The notes under the pieces are model-generated. The model was not told the DNA's origin and did not search any database. It worked only from the letters and a program-made list of their open reading frames with translations. DNA of 53,647 nucleotides from Alphaproteobacteria bacterium (GTDB taxonomy: Bacteria > Pseudomonadota > Alphaproteobacteria > Micropepsales > Micropepsaceae), in NCBI GenBank assembly GCA_028865545.1, contig JAGWJY010000020.1, forward strand, positions 1 through 53,647, written 5' to 3'. Of the stretch, positions 24,802 through 32,890 are shown in pieces. The translations under genes were made by a program, and so were the position numbers. The first letter of the stretch is position 1. Every line of letters starts with the position of its first letter.

Positions 24802-25197
24802 ATGCCTGCCGATCTGCTCCAAGGCGCTCAAAGCGTTATATTTCCCGGACTTGAATGCTATGGGCCGTTCTACCGGCTCACGTCTGTCGAACCCGTTAAT
24901 CGCTACGCTTTTATCGCCGCCGCCCAGCATTCCGCTGCCGACGGCCGCCTGTCACGCGCTGTCTTGGCGAGTTTCACGCAGGCCGTGATGGAAGATACAT
25001 GCCGGGCGACCGTCGAATCGCCGTCCATCGTATCGCTTGCCTGCGAATTTGTCGGTGATGCCCAGATCGGCGACTGCATCGAGGCGCAGATCAGAATGGT
25101 GCGCCGCACACGCAGCGTGATCTTCCTTTCTGCGGACATAACAACAGGCGGACGCGTGCTTCTGACCGCCAACGGTCTGGCGAAGCCCGCCACGTAA
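24802..25197 (+). CDS. Hotdog-fold thioesterase-like protein (PaaI/4HBT type)
   Basis: The 131-residue product has the length and layout of a single hotdog domain: a central helix in GRLSRAVLASFTQAVMEDTC, then strands ATVESPSIVSLACEFVGDAQ and GDCIEAQIRMVRRTRSVIFL. Family members hydrolyse acyl-CoA thioesters; the usual catalytic Asp/Asn is not clear here. It begins a rightward run with the aldo/keto reductase and SDR genes, 57 bases upstream of the first. The assignment is by fold pattern only. Confidence 0.6.
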   Translation: MPADLLQGAQSVIFPGLECYGPFYRLTSVEPVNRYAFIAAAQHSAADGRLSRAVLASFTQAVMEDTCRATVESPSIVSLACEFVGDAQIGDCIEAQIRMVRRTRSVIFLSADITTGGRVLLTANGLAKPAT

Positions 25198-25254
25198 GAC
25201 CTTTCTTAACCATAAGCTGAGACGGTTCCCGGGACGACGGAAAAGGCGTCTTTC

Positions 25255-26181
25255 ATGGGCGAACGCGCGGCCGAGCTCGTCTTCGGGACGGTGCAATTGG
25301 GCCTCGATTATGGTGCTGCCAACAAAACCGGCAAGCCTTCGCACGGCGCCGCCTTGAAACTTGTGCGCCGCGCGGCGGACGCGGGCATCGTCCAATTCGA
25401 CACCGCACGCGCATATGGCGACAGCGAGGAACGGTTGGGCGAGGCGCTCGACGGGCGCGCGGTCCACACGATCACCAAACTCAGCCCGCTCGCCGATCTT
25501 CCGGCAAATGCCAGACGCGACGAGGTCCGCGACGCAGTTGACGCCAGCATCGCAGAATCACTCTATGCGCTGCGCCGCCGCCGCATCGATTGTCTCTTGC
25601 TGCATCGTGCCGCTCATATGACCGCCTTCGACGGCGCCGTCTGGGAGCGACTGCTTGAGCGTCTTGACGACGGCAGCGTGCTGACGCTCGGCGTCTCGGT
25701 GCAGTCACCGGCGGAAGCGTTGGCGGCCCTCGCCTGTCGTGACGTGAAACACATCCAGCTGCCGTTCAACCTGCTCGACTGGCGCTGGCGCGAGGCCGGC
25801 GTGGTGGATGCCATCGAACAGCGCCGGGATGTGATCGTGCACGCTCGCAGCGTCTTTCTGCAGGGATTGCTGGCAGCCGAAGATCCGGCGATCTGGCCGC
25901 GCATCGACGGCGTCGATCCGGTGGCCATCCTCGAATTCGTTGCACAGCTGGCGAAGGAATTCCGGCGCGAAAGCACTGCCGATCTGTGCCTCGCCTACGC
26001 GCGCGGGCAAAAATTCATCGACGGCGTGGTGATCGGTCTGGAGACCGAAGAACAACTCGACGCCAATCTGCGTCTGAGTGTGAAGCAACCACTTGATGCG
26101 GCCGAATGCGCCGCGATCGAAAAACGCGTCCCTCGCCTGCCCGAGAGCCTGCTCAACCCGGCGCAATGGCCCAAACCATGA
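25255..26181 (+). CDS. Aldo/keto reductase
   Basis: The 308-residue protein opens with LVFGTVQLGLDYGAANKTGK and has the catalytic tetrad of the family: Asp in VQFDTARAYG, Tyr in the same segment, Lys in HTITKLSPL and His in CLLLHRAAH. The end (FIDGVVIGLETEEQLDANLR) fits the NADP-binding part. This variant resembles aldo/keto reductases encoded in surface-sugar and flagellin-glycan clusters. The SDR gene overlaps its stop by 4 bases (ATGA), so the two probably act on one substrate; which one is not shown. Confidence 0.85.
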   Translation: MGERAAELVFGTVQLGLDYGAANKTGKPSHGAALKLVRRAADAGIVQFDTARAYGDSEERLGEALDGRAVHTITKLSPLADLPANARRDEVRDAVDASIAESLYALRRRRIDCLLLHRAAHMTAFDGAVWERLLERLDDGSVLTLGVSVQSPAEALAALACRDVKHIQLPFNLLDWRWREAGVVDAIEQRRDVIVHARSVFLQGLLAAEDPAIWPRIDGVDPVAILEFVAQLAKEFRRESTADLCLAYARGQKFIDGVVIGLETEEQLDANLRLSVKQPLDAAECAAIEKRVPRLPESLLNPAQWPKP

Positions 26182-26966
26182 CCGCGAAGCTTTTCCGCTT
26201 GGACGGTTGCACGGCGTTCGTCTCCGGCGCGGCGGGCCATCTGGGCAGCGTCATGACGCGGACGCTGTGCGAAGCGGGCGCGCATGTGATCGTCAACGGA
26301 CGCGACGATCGCAGGCTCAAGGAACTCGAGAGTGAATTGAAGCGCGAGAGTTTTTCCGTTGAACGCGCGGCCTTCGACATGGGCGATTTCCAGCGTGTGC
26401 GGGCGTTCTTTGCGGCACGCGAGCGGCTGGACGTGTTGGTCAACAACGCGATTTCGATGACGCCGAAGCCGTTTGCGGCGCTAGAGCCGGCTGATTTCGC
26501 ACAAACCTACGCCAGCGCCGTGACCGCCGCCTTCGAGGCGTCGCGTGCCGCGCTGCCGGCGTTTCGAAACGCCGTGCGCGCGAAAGGTGATGCCAGCATC
26601 GTCAACATCGCCTCGATGTACGCCCAGGTTTCTCCCGACAAGCGCATCTACGCCAAGCCGGAACAAGCGAGCCCCTTCCATTATGGCCCCGCCAAGGCCG
26701 CGCTGGTTCAACTCACGCGCCATCTCGCGGCGGAATTCGGACCGCAGAAAATCCGCGTCAACGCGCTGGTTCCGGGGCCGTTTCCGCGGCCGCAGGTTTC
26801 CGCCGACGATCCCGCCTTCGCGGAACGGCTCGCCGGACGCACAATGCTCGGCCGGCTCGGCCAGGCGGACGAAATCGGCGGCCCGTTGCTGTTCCTGGCC
26901 GGCAAAGCGTCCAGCTTTGTCACGGGAACGAGCCTCGCTGTCGATGGCGGTTGGACCCAGTGGTAG
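26178..26966 (+). CDS. Short-chain dehydrogenase/reductase
   Basis: The start is ATG 26178, overlapping the upstream stop (ATGA). The 262-residue protein has a cofactor loop FVSGAAGHLGSVM, where the usual GxxxGIG reads GAAGHLG, NNAIS (NNAG-like), Ser in IVNIASMYAQ, and Tyr/Lys in PFHYGPAKAAL. The end LVPGPF and VTGTSLAVDGGWTQW is typical of SDRs acting on sugars or polyols. It is coupled to the aldo/keto reductase; together they may perform successive oxidoreductions on an activated sugar. An insertion between Ser and Tyr (SPDKRIYAKPEQAS) is longer than usual. Confidence 0.87.
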   Translation: MTAKLFRLDGCTAFVSGAAGHLGSVMTRTLCEAGAHVIVNGRDDRRLKELESELKRESFSVERAAFDMGDFQRVRAFFAARERLDVLVNNAISMTPKPFAALEPADFAQTYASAVTAAFEASRAALPAFRNAVRAKGDASIVNIASMYAQVSPDKRIYAKPEQASPFHYGPAKAALVQLTRHLAAEFGPQKIRVNALVPGPFPRPQVSADDPAFAERLAGRTMLGRLGQADEIGGPLLFLAGKASSFVTGTSLAVDGGWTQW

Positions 26967-26990
26967 GCTAAAAGGACAGAAAGACCGGCG

Positions 26991-28823
26991 ATGAACATGG
27001 CCTTTCTATCTTCGTTCCTGAACGAACAAGAGACCGTCTATCCGGATTCTCTGCGCGAGCACCTGTGCGGTTTTCGATTGCTCGAGGACGTCGGCGACGC
27101 GGCGATGAAACGTCTGTTGTCGGAGGCCAACTGGTTCGGGCTTCCCGGCGGTATGTTGCTCGAGCGCGACGGCGAGAACCATTCAGCCCTGTTCCTGGTG
27201 GTCACCGGCTCTCTCGGCGTCTTCGTCGACGACGATCGCGGCGGACGGCGGCTGGTGGCACATGTCCATGCCGGCGAAACCGTCGGCGAGATGTCGATGA
27301 TCTCCGGCGAAGAGCATTCCGCCCAGCTTGTGGCGCTGCGCGACAGCGAACTTCTTCGCATCAGCCCCGACAGCTTCGAGGCGCTCATCGCCCGCCATCC
27401 GCGCGTGATGCTGAACATGATGCGGATGATGGTGCGCCGGCTGCATGATACCACGCGGAACGCCAGAGATGGTTCGCGGCCCAAGACCTTCGCCGTCGTC
27501 CCCCTGCAAGAAGGGCTCAACCACGAACCCTTCGCGCATCGCCTGGCCAACGCCCTGGTCGACATGGGATCGAAGGCCGCGGTGCTCGACGCCAGCGCCT
27601 GCGAGCAGTCTGCGGAATGGTTCAACACGTTCGAGGCGGCGCACGACGTCGTCATCTATCGCGGCGATGCGCCCGACACGGCCTGGACGCATCTCTGTCT
27701 GCGGCAGGCCGATCGAATCTTCCTCCTGGCGCGCGCCGACCGGCCATTGCCGGCAAAGCCCTTCGCCACGCCCAAGGAAAGAGCGCTGGGATTGCCGGAA
27801 CTGCTGCTGCTGCATCCGCACGGCAGGGACGGCCAGGTGCCGGAGCGTTTCGCGCTGAAGACCGGTCAGTTCGAATCGCATCACCATATCCGCATAGGAC
27901 GCGACGACGACGTGCGCAGGCTCGCCCGTTTCATCTCCGGACGGGCCGTCGGGCTTGTGCTCGGCGGCGGCGGTGCGCGCGGCTTCGCCCATATCGGGGT
28001 CATCAAGGCGCTGAAGGAAGCGCAGGTGCCCTTCGATTATCTGGGCGGCGTCAGCATGGGCGCCATCATCGCGGCAGGTCTGGCGGCGGAATGGGACACC
28101 AAGGAACTGAGCGACCGCATGCGCGCGGCGTTCGTCACCAGCAACCCGCTGTCGGACTTCACCATGCCGCTGATCGCGCTGGTGCGCGGCAAGAAGGTAT
28201 CGACGCTGTTGCGCGAACATTTCGGCGACATGCAGATCGAGGAACTGCCCAAGCCGTTCTTCTGCATCTCATCGGATCTGACCAGCGGGCGCGTCCACGA
28301 ACATCGCAGCGGTTTTCTGTGGCGGGCGCTGCGCGCCAGCGTGGCGCTGCCGGGCATCCTGCCGCCGGTGACCCATAACGGCCATCTTCTGGTCGACGGC
28401 GGGGTGATGAACAATCTGCCGGTCGATGTGATGCGCCAACGCAATGTCGGACCGATCATCGCTTCCGACGTGACGGGCGAAGTCGATCTGACGGTGCGCG
28501 ACAGCCGCTATGGCGAGCGCCCGGTATGGTCTCTGCTGTGGCAGCGCATGCGCGGCACGCCGTCGATCGTCACCATCCTGATGCGGTCCGGCACGGTGGG
28601 CTCCGAGGCGCAGCGCCGCGTCGTGCGCGAACAGGCGGATTACCTGTTCGAACCGCCGCTCACCGATCTCGGCATGCACGACTGGAAGGCCTTCGACCGG
28701 GCAGTCGCCGAGGGCTACGCCCATGCGCAGGTCTGCATCGAGAAGAACGGCGTGCCGCTCACCGATGTGTGGAGCGAAGGCCCGGCCGTGGCGATGCCGC
28801 AGCATGTTGACGCTGCGGGCTAG
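26991..28823 (+). CDS. Cyclic-nucleotide-binding patatin-like phospholipase (NTE type)
   Basis: The 610-residue protein has an N-terminal cNMP-binding domain (about 25-150; GSLGVFVDDDRG, AGETVGEMSMISGEEHSAQL), a linker domain and a C-terminal patatin domain with oxyanion loop LVLGGGGARGFAHIGV, nucleophile Ser355 in GGVSMGAII and Asp469 in VDGGVMNNLP. This is the neuropathy-target-esterase arrangement, a lysophospholipase controlled by its regulatory domain. It should hydrolyse membrane phospholipids on the cytoplasmic side. Start ATG 26991 or 26997 is uncertain because the ribosome site is weak. Its TAG shares CTAG with the stop codon of the convergent DUF1365 gene. Confidence 0.9.
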   Translation: MNMAFLSSFLNEQETVYPDSLREHLCGFRLLEDVGDAAMKRLLSEANWFGLPGGMLLERDGENHSALFLVVTGSLGVFVDDDRGGRRLVAHVHAGETVGEMSMISGEEHSAQLVALRDSELLRISPDSFEALIARHPRVMLNMMRMMVRRLHDTTRNARDGSRPKTFAVVPLQEGLNHEPFAHRLANALVDMGSKAAVLDASACEQSAEWFNTFEAAHDVVIYRGDAPDTAWTHLCLRQADRIFLLARADRPLPAKPFATPKERALGLPELLLLHPHGRDGQVPERFALKTGQFESHHHIRIGRDDDVRRLARFISGRAVGLVLGGGGARGFAHIGVIKALKEAQVPFDYLGGVSMGAIIAAGLAAEWDTKELSDRMRAAFVTSNPLSDFTMPLIALVRGKKVSTLLREHFGDMQIEELPKPFFCISSDLTSGRVHEHRSGFLWRALRASVALPGILPPVTHNGHLLVDGGVMNNLPVDVMRQRNVGPIIASDVTGEVDLTVRDSRYGERPVWSLLWQRMRGTPSIVTILMRSGTVGSEAQRRVVREQADYLFEPPLTDLGMHDWKAFDRAVAEGYAHAQVCIEKNGVPLTDVWSEGPAVAMPQHVDAAG

Positions 28824-29572
28824 TGCGTCACTGGCACGGTAGGCGGATCCGGTTTGCGGTAATGCCGTACGCCCTTCAAATACAACACGATAGCCTGATA
28901 GTGGATCAGCGCGACCACTTTCACCATCTGCAGCGGATAGCTGAAGAAGACCTTTAATAGTCTTTGGCCGGACGAGGCTTGTGGTCGCCCGCCCATGGAG
29001 GTTGAAAGGATGAGGCCGTCTTCATCGTACAGTTCTATGCGGACGGTAATCTTGTCCGCCTCGTAATCGAAGCGGAAGCGGTAGGTGCCTTTCACTTCCA
29101 TGAAGGGCGAGACGTGGAAGACCTTCTTCACGCTCAACTCGTCGTCGCGCGTGATCGCGCGGCGGTCGTCGTGGAAGCAGAGATAGCAGTGACGTTCGCC
29201 AAAGGTATTGTTCACCTCTGCCAGGACGGCGCGCAGCCGCCGGTCTCGGTCGAAACAGAACCAGAAACTTACCGGGTTGAAGGCATAACCCATGATGCGC
29301 GGCAGGGTGAGAAGTGTGACGTCGCCGTCCGCCTCGCACAGCTGGAAGCTGCCAAGAATGTCCCTGATCCATTGGGCAGGCGGTGTGCGACCGTCACCGT
29401 AATCCCCGGTGTAGATGCTGAACAGGTTTCCGCGGTCGATCGAAAAGAGCGCGCTACCCTTGTGCTCGGTCAGCTCGCGCATGGACAGCGCAAGGTAGCA
29501 CACCGGATAGCGGAAGGCGTTGCGCCGAGGGCGCGTGCGGGCGTGAGTGACCTTCATCGGGACGATCTGCAT
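28820..29572 (-). CDS. DUF1365 protein of the ECF/ChrR stress cluster
   Basis: The 250-residue protein shows the DUF1365 pattern: VTHARTRPRRNAFRYPVCYL, LPRIMGYAFNPVSFWFCFD, VLAEVNNTFGERHCYL, VKKVFHVSPFMEVKGTYRFR. It lies three bases after the FAD oxidoreductase gene on the same strand. DUF1365 and this oxidoreductase commonly accompany cyclopropane fatty acid synthase in singlet-oxygen or ECF regulons and are thought to modify membrane acyl chains. In this locus no synthase follows; the next gene is the convergent phospholipase. Enzymatic activity of the family is not established to my knowledge. Confidence 0.88.
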   Translation of the reverse strand: MQIVPMKVTHARTRPRRNAFRYPVCYLALSMRELTEHKGSALFSIDRGNLFSIYTGDYGDGRTPPAQWIRDILGSFQLCEADGDVTLLTLPRIMGYAFNPVSFWFCFDRDRRLRAVLAEVNNTFGERHCYLCFHDDRRAITRDDELSVKKVFHVSPFMEVKGTYRFRFDYEADKITVRIELYDEDGLILSTSMGGRPQASSGQRLLKVFFSYPLQMVKVVALIHYQAIVLYLKGVRHYRKPDPPTVPVTH

Positions 29573-29575
29573 GAC

Positions 29576-30916
29576 CTAATCCAGCACGGCCATGGCGCCC
29601 ACTGCCTGCGAGGCTGGAGCCACCGCGGACCGTGCACCTGTCACCGTGACGACGTTCCGGTCCAGCCAAGGCGCCGGCGCCCCGAGCGACGAAGCGACAT
29701 TTATGGCGCTGACCAGCCCATCCTCATGAAAGCCGTGGCCCAGATGCGCGCCGCAGAACCAGGTGTTGGCACCGCCCTGCATGGCTTTCAGCCGGCTCTG
29801 GGCCGCAATGGCGGCATGATCGAAGACGGGGTGATGGAATTCGTGTTCGTCGAACACGTGTTCGGCCGGAATTTCGCGCGCCGGGTTCAAAGTGACAAAG
29901 AGCGGGTGGCGTGGGTCGATCGCCTGCAGGCGGTTCATCCAGTAGCTGACGGTGATGGCCGCTTCATCGCCTGCACCGTCGGAATGATAGACCCAACTCG
30001 CCCAGCAGCGTTTCCGCCTGGGCATGAACTGCGGGTCCTTGTGCAGAATGGCACGGTTGCGCTGATAGCTGAAAGCGCCAAGCGCCTCGCGCTCGGCGGG
30101 CGAGGCGTCCGCGAGCATGCGCAGGGTCTCATCGGCATGTGACGCGAAGACAACGTGATCGTAGGTCTCACAGCGGCCACTTCGATCACGGACGGCGACC
30201 GTTCCTTTGGTGCGGGTAACCTCCGTGACTGCGCGGTTCACATGAATACGGCCGATAAACGGTGCGGTCAGATGATCAACATAGGTCTGAGCGCCGCCGC
30301 TCACCGTATACCATTGCGGCTGGCCGCTCGCAGATAGCAGGCCGTGGTTGGCAAAGAAGCGGATGAAGGTTTCGGCCGGAAAAGCCAGCATCTGACGCGG
30401 TGGACAACTCCAGATCGCGCCGGCCATCGGCAACAGATAGTACCAGCGGAAACTGTCGCTCAGGCCCATGCGGGTGATGAGCTCGCCAAGCGTGGCGCCC
30501 GGATTTTCTTCCATCGACGAAACCGCGTGCGCGTTGAAGCGCATGGCTTCGCCGAACAAGCGGAAGAACCCCGGCCGGAAAAAATTTCGCCGTTGGCCGA
30601 AGAGTGCGTTGACGTTCTGCGCGCCCCATTCAAGCCATCCGTCCCGTACGGTCAGCGCGAAGCTCATATCGCTCTTATGGGTGGGTACGCCAAGGCGGCG
30701 GAACAGAGCCGTGAGATTGGGATAGTTCCGCTGGTTGAAGACGATGAATCCGGTATCGACCGGGATCGTGCGGTGACCGTGGCGGACGGTGATGGTGCGA
30801 CTGTGACCGCCGATCCTGTGATCCTTTTCGTACACGGTGATGTCATGGCGTCCGTTGAGGAAGTAAGCGGCAGAAAGGCCGGAGATGCCCGTGCCGATGA
30901 TCGCGATCTTTGCCAT
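29576..30916 (-). CDS. FAD/NAD(P)-binding amine-oxidase-like protein
   Basis: The 446-residue protein begins with a dinucleotide-binding motif (MAKIAIIGTGISGLSAAYFL) and VYEKDHRIGGHSRT, then IPVDTGFIVFNQRNYPNLTA, as in the flavoprotein that accompanies DUF1365 genes. NTWFCGAHLGHGFHEDGLVS near the C-terminus closes the FAD site. Start ATG 30916 is firm because the Rossmann motif begins at residue 3. The start lies only 4 bases after the predicted -10 element, so the mRNA should be leaderless or nearly so. Probable role: oxidation of lipid acyl chains under oxidative or photo-oxidative stress. Confidence 0.88.
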   Translation of the reverse strand: MAKIAIIGTGISGLSAAYFLNGRHDITVYEKDHRIGGHSRTITVRHGHRTIPVDTGFIVFNQRNYPNLTALFRRLGVPTHKSDMSFALTVRDGWLEWGAQNVNALFGQRRNFFRPGFFRLFGEAMRFNAHAVSSMEENPGATLGELITRMGLSDSFRWYYLLPMAGAIWSCPPRQMLAFPAETFIRFFANHGLLSASGQPQWYTVSGGAQTYVDHLTAPFIGRIHVNRAVTEVTRTKGTVAVRDRSGRCETYDHVVFASHADETLRMLADASPAEREALGAFSYQRNRAILHKDPQFMPRRKRCWASWVYHSDGAGDEAAITVSYWMNRLQAIDPRHPLFVTLNPAREIPAEHVFDEHEFHHPVFDHAAIAAQSRLKAMQGGANTWFCGAHLGHGFHEDGLVSAINVASSLGAPAPWLDRNVVTVTGARSAVAPASQAVGAMAVLD

Positions 30917-30920
30917 GCTG

Positions 30921-30950
30921 AGAGTACGCGTCCGGCAGGCCTTTGGATCA
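30921..30950 (-). promoter_or_regulatory. ECF (RpoE/ChrR-type) promoter, leftward
   Basis: On the minus strand TGATCC (30950-30945) is followed by 18 bases and TACTCT (30926-30921). The Rhodobacter RpoE consensus is TGATCC-N18-TAAGA, so the -35 is perfect and the -10 keeps the TA start. The FAD gene starts at 30916, next to the expected transcription start. Confidence 0.65.
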
Positions 30951-31018
30951 CCGGCGGCAGTGACGTGGTGGATTTGGCATGTGACCGTTAGTATCCTGTA
31001 CCAAATCGGGCTCCGTGG

Positions 31019-31048
31019 TGATCCAAATGTTGCGGCCATACGTAGAAA
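31019..31048 (+). promoter_or_regulatory. ECF (RpoE/ChrR-type) promoter, rightward (autoregulation)
   Basis: TGATCC (31019-31024), 18 bases, then TAGAAA (31043-31048). This fits the same consensus as the leftward promoter, with the -35 blocks of the two divergent promoters about 70 bases apart. It would drive the sigma and ChrR genes, giving positive autoregulation. Confidence 0.7.
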
Positions 31049-31150
31049 TAGCTGACGATGAGCACGCACCCGCCACAAGCCGAGTTGCGCTACCCGCCGG
31101 TTTGGCAGGGCGCAGCTTCTTGGCAAGCGTTTCGCCGATATGAGCCGCTG

Positions 31151-31717
31151 ATGGCGTCTGCGCACAACAGCAATGACGACACACCGGATTGGTCCGGCTG
31201 CATTGTCGCGGTCGCACGGTCGCAGGACAGGCAACGGTTTGGCGAACTCTTCGCGCACTTCGCGCCGCGGCTAAAGAATTTCTTCATGCGGTCCGGCGCA
31301 ACGGCGAGCGTCGCCGAGGATCTGGCGCAGGACACGATGCTGATCGTGTGGCACAAGGCGGGATATTTCGATCCGGCGCGCTCGTCGGCGGCAACCTGGA
31401 TCTTCACCATAGCTCGCAACCTGCGCATCGACCTCAAACGCCGGCAGCGCGATCCGCGTCTGCTCGAGGAATTCTACGATCTGGCGCCCGAACCGATGCC
31501 GAGTGACCAAGTACTTTCGGCCGAGCGCGCGGCGCGTGTGCGTCTGGCGCTGGAGCAGTTGCCGGCCGATCAGGCCGACGTCGTCCGTCGCTCATTTTTT
31601 GACGACGCACCTCACGCCGATATCGCCCGTGCGCTCAATGTTCCGCTGGGTACCGTCAAGTCGCGCATCAGGCTGGCCATGCAGCGGCTGCGCAGTCTGG
31701 TGGAGGATATCAAATGA
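31151..31717 (+). CDS. ECF sigma factor (ECF11/RpoE-ChrR type)
   Basis: The product has sigma region 2 (FGELFAHFAPRLKNFFMRSG, AEDLAQDTMLIVWHKAGYF, ATWIFTIARNLRIDLKRRQR) and region 4 (LEQLPADQADVVRRSFFDDA, ARALNVPLGTVKSRIRLAMQ). With the ChrR gene overlapping its stop (ATGA) this is the RpoE-ChrR pair that senses singlet oxygen in Rhodobacter. I chose ATG 31151, giving 188 residues, close to the usual size and compatible with a leader from the promoter at 31019. An in-frame ATG at 31058 would add 31 residues and make the transcript nearly leaderless; I cannot exclude it. Confidence 0.88.
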   Translation: MASAHNSNDDTPDWSGCIVAVARSQDRQRFGELFAHFAPRLKNFFMRSGATASVAEDLAQDTMLIVWHKAGYFDPARSSAATWIFTIARNLRIDLKRRQRDPRLLEEFYDLAPEPMPSDQVLSAERAARVRLALEQLPADQADVVRRSFFDDAPHADIARALNVPLGTVKSRIRLAMQRLRSLVEDIK

Positions 31718-32361
31718 TCCGTTATCATCCTTCTCTTGAGATTCTGGAAGCGTATGCGCGTGGTGCCCTGAACGCCGGTTCGGCGCTGGTCGTCGCCTGC
31801 CATGTCCACGGCTGTGCGGTGTGCCGGAGCGAGGCGGCGATCTTGGAAGACGCAGGTGGAGCCTTTCTCCAGGACACGACGCCGGCCGCGGTGTCGGGTG
31901 ACGCGCTCGAGCGCATATTCACGCGGATTGACGACGTGCCGCCGCCGTCGGCGAGGGTGAAGGCGCCGGGCTTCCTCGAGCGGTTTTCCGTTCCCGCGCC
32001 GCTGCGGCGGCAGCGTGTCGGATTCCGCCGCTGGGTCACCCCGAACATCTGGTTCGCACCGGTTCACGTCCGGCCGAAGCCGGAAGCTCTGACCTATCTC
32101 GTCTATGCGGGAAAAAACACGACGCTGGCGCGTCATACTCATCGCGGCCAGGAATTCACCAGTGTGCTCTACGGGCGGTTCAGCGACGAAAGCGGGGCAT
32201 TCGGGCCCGGCGATTTCGCGCAAACCGACGAGAGTGTCGAGCATGCGCCGGCTGTGATGTCGGATTCCGAATGCCTATGCCTGATCAGCGCGGACGCGCC
32301 GATGCAGTTGCTAGGTCTGCCTGCGCGGATCATCCAGACGATGACAGGGAGCCTCTATTGA
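31714..32361 (+). CDS. chrR: ChrR-type zinc-dependent anti-sigma factor with cupin domain
   Basis: The 215-residue protein has the N-terminal zinc anti-sigma motif: an early His in RYHPSL and H-x3-C-x2-C in ACHVHGCAVCRSEA. The C-terminal cupin domain (about 105-200) carries HTHRGQEFTSVLYG and a later His in SVEHAPAV, the second metal site of ChrR. In Rhodobacter, ChrR holds RpoE inactive until singlet oxygen or organic peroxide triggers its turnover, and the cupin domain is needed for the singlet oxygen response. All zinc and cupin ligands appear conserved, so the same signal is likely. It overlaps the sigma gene by 4 bases. Confidence 0.93.
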   Translation: MIRYHPSLEILEAYARGALNAGSALVVACHVHGCAVCRSEAAILEDAGGAFLQDTTPAAVSGDALERIFTRIDDVPPPSARVKAPGFLERFSVPAPLRRQRVGFRRWVTPNIWFAPVHVRPKPEALTYLVYAGKNTTLARHTHRGQEFTSVLYGRFSDESGAFGPGDFAQTDESVEHAPAVMSDSECLCLISADAPMQLLGLPARIIQTMTGSLY

Positions 32362-32374
32362 CGGACTGTCGGCG

Positions 32375-32788
32375 ATGACGAGTTACGCAATTCGCTACGG
32401 CGTCGTACTGGCCGTGCTTGCGGTCGGCGACGCGCTGTGGCTCGGTTATTTTGCGAACGCGGTGTTCAGGCCGACGCTAGGCGCGATCCTGCGTGATCCA
32501 CCGAACTGGATTGCCGCAGCGCTTTTTTACCTGCTCTATGCAGCGGGTGTGGTGATCTTCGCGACCGGTCCGGCGCTTCGAGCCAATTCCTGGGCGACAG
32601 CGCTTCTATACGGGGCGCTGTTCGGCCTCTTCACCTATATGACCTACGACCTGACGAATCTGGCAACGATCAGGTTCTGGACCATTCGATTGGCAGCGAT
32701 GGATATCGCCTGGGGAATTGCGTTGACGGCCTTTGCCGCAACGGCAAGTGCGGTGATCTGCAGGTTCGTGGCATCGCCTCATCTTTAA
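32375..32788 (+). CDS. DUF2177 small membrane protein
   Basis: The 137-residue protein has four membrane segments and the DUF2177 pattern: VLAVGDALWLGYFANAVFRP, then FYLLYAAGVVIFAT, GALFGLFTYMTYDLTNLATI and AMDIAWGIALTAF. It lies 13 bases after chrR and completes the rightward arm of the ECF cluster. DUF2177 proteins often occur with DUF1365, the flavoprotein and ECF sigma genes. The function is unknown, possibly membrane lipid handling. Confidence 0.88.
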   Translation: MTSYAIRYGVVLAVLAVGDALWLGYFANAVFRPTLGAILRDPPNWIAAALFYLLYAAGVVIFATGPALRANSWATALLYGALFGLFTYMTYDLTNLATIRFWTIRLAAMDIAWGIALTAFAATASAVICRFVASPHL

Positions 32789-32890
32789 GTGATCTGCCTG
32801 CGAAAATATCACGACAATTGTGCGTGAGACGGCTGGTTGTTTGCGGGTTTTCCGGGTTACGTTCGGAAGTGATCCGTCAGAGAAAGAGAC

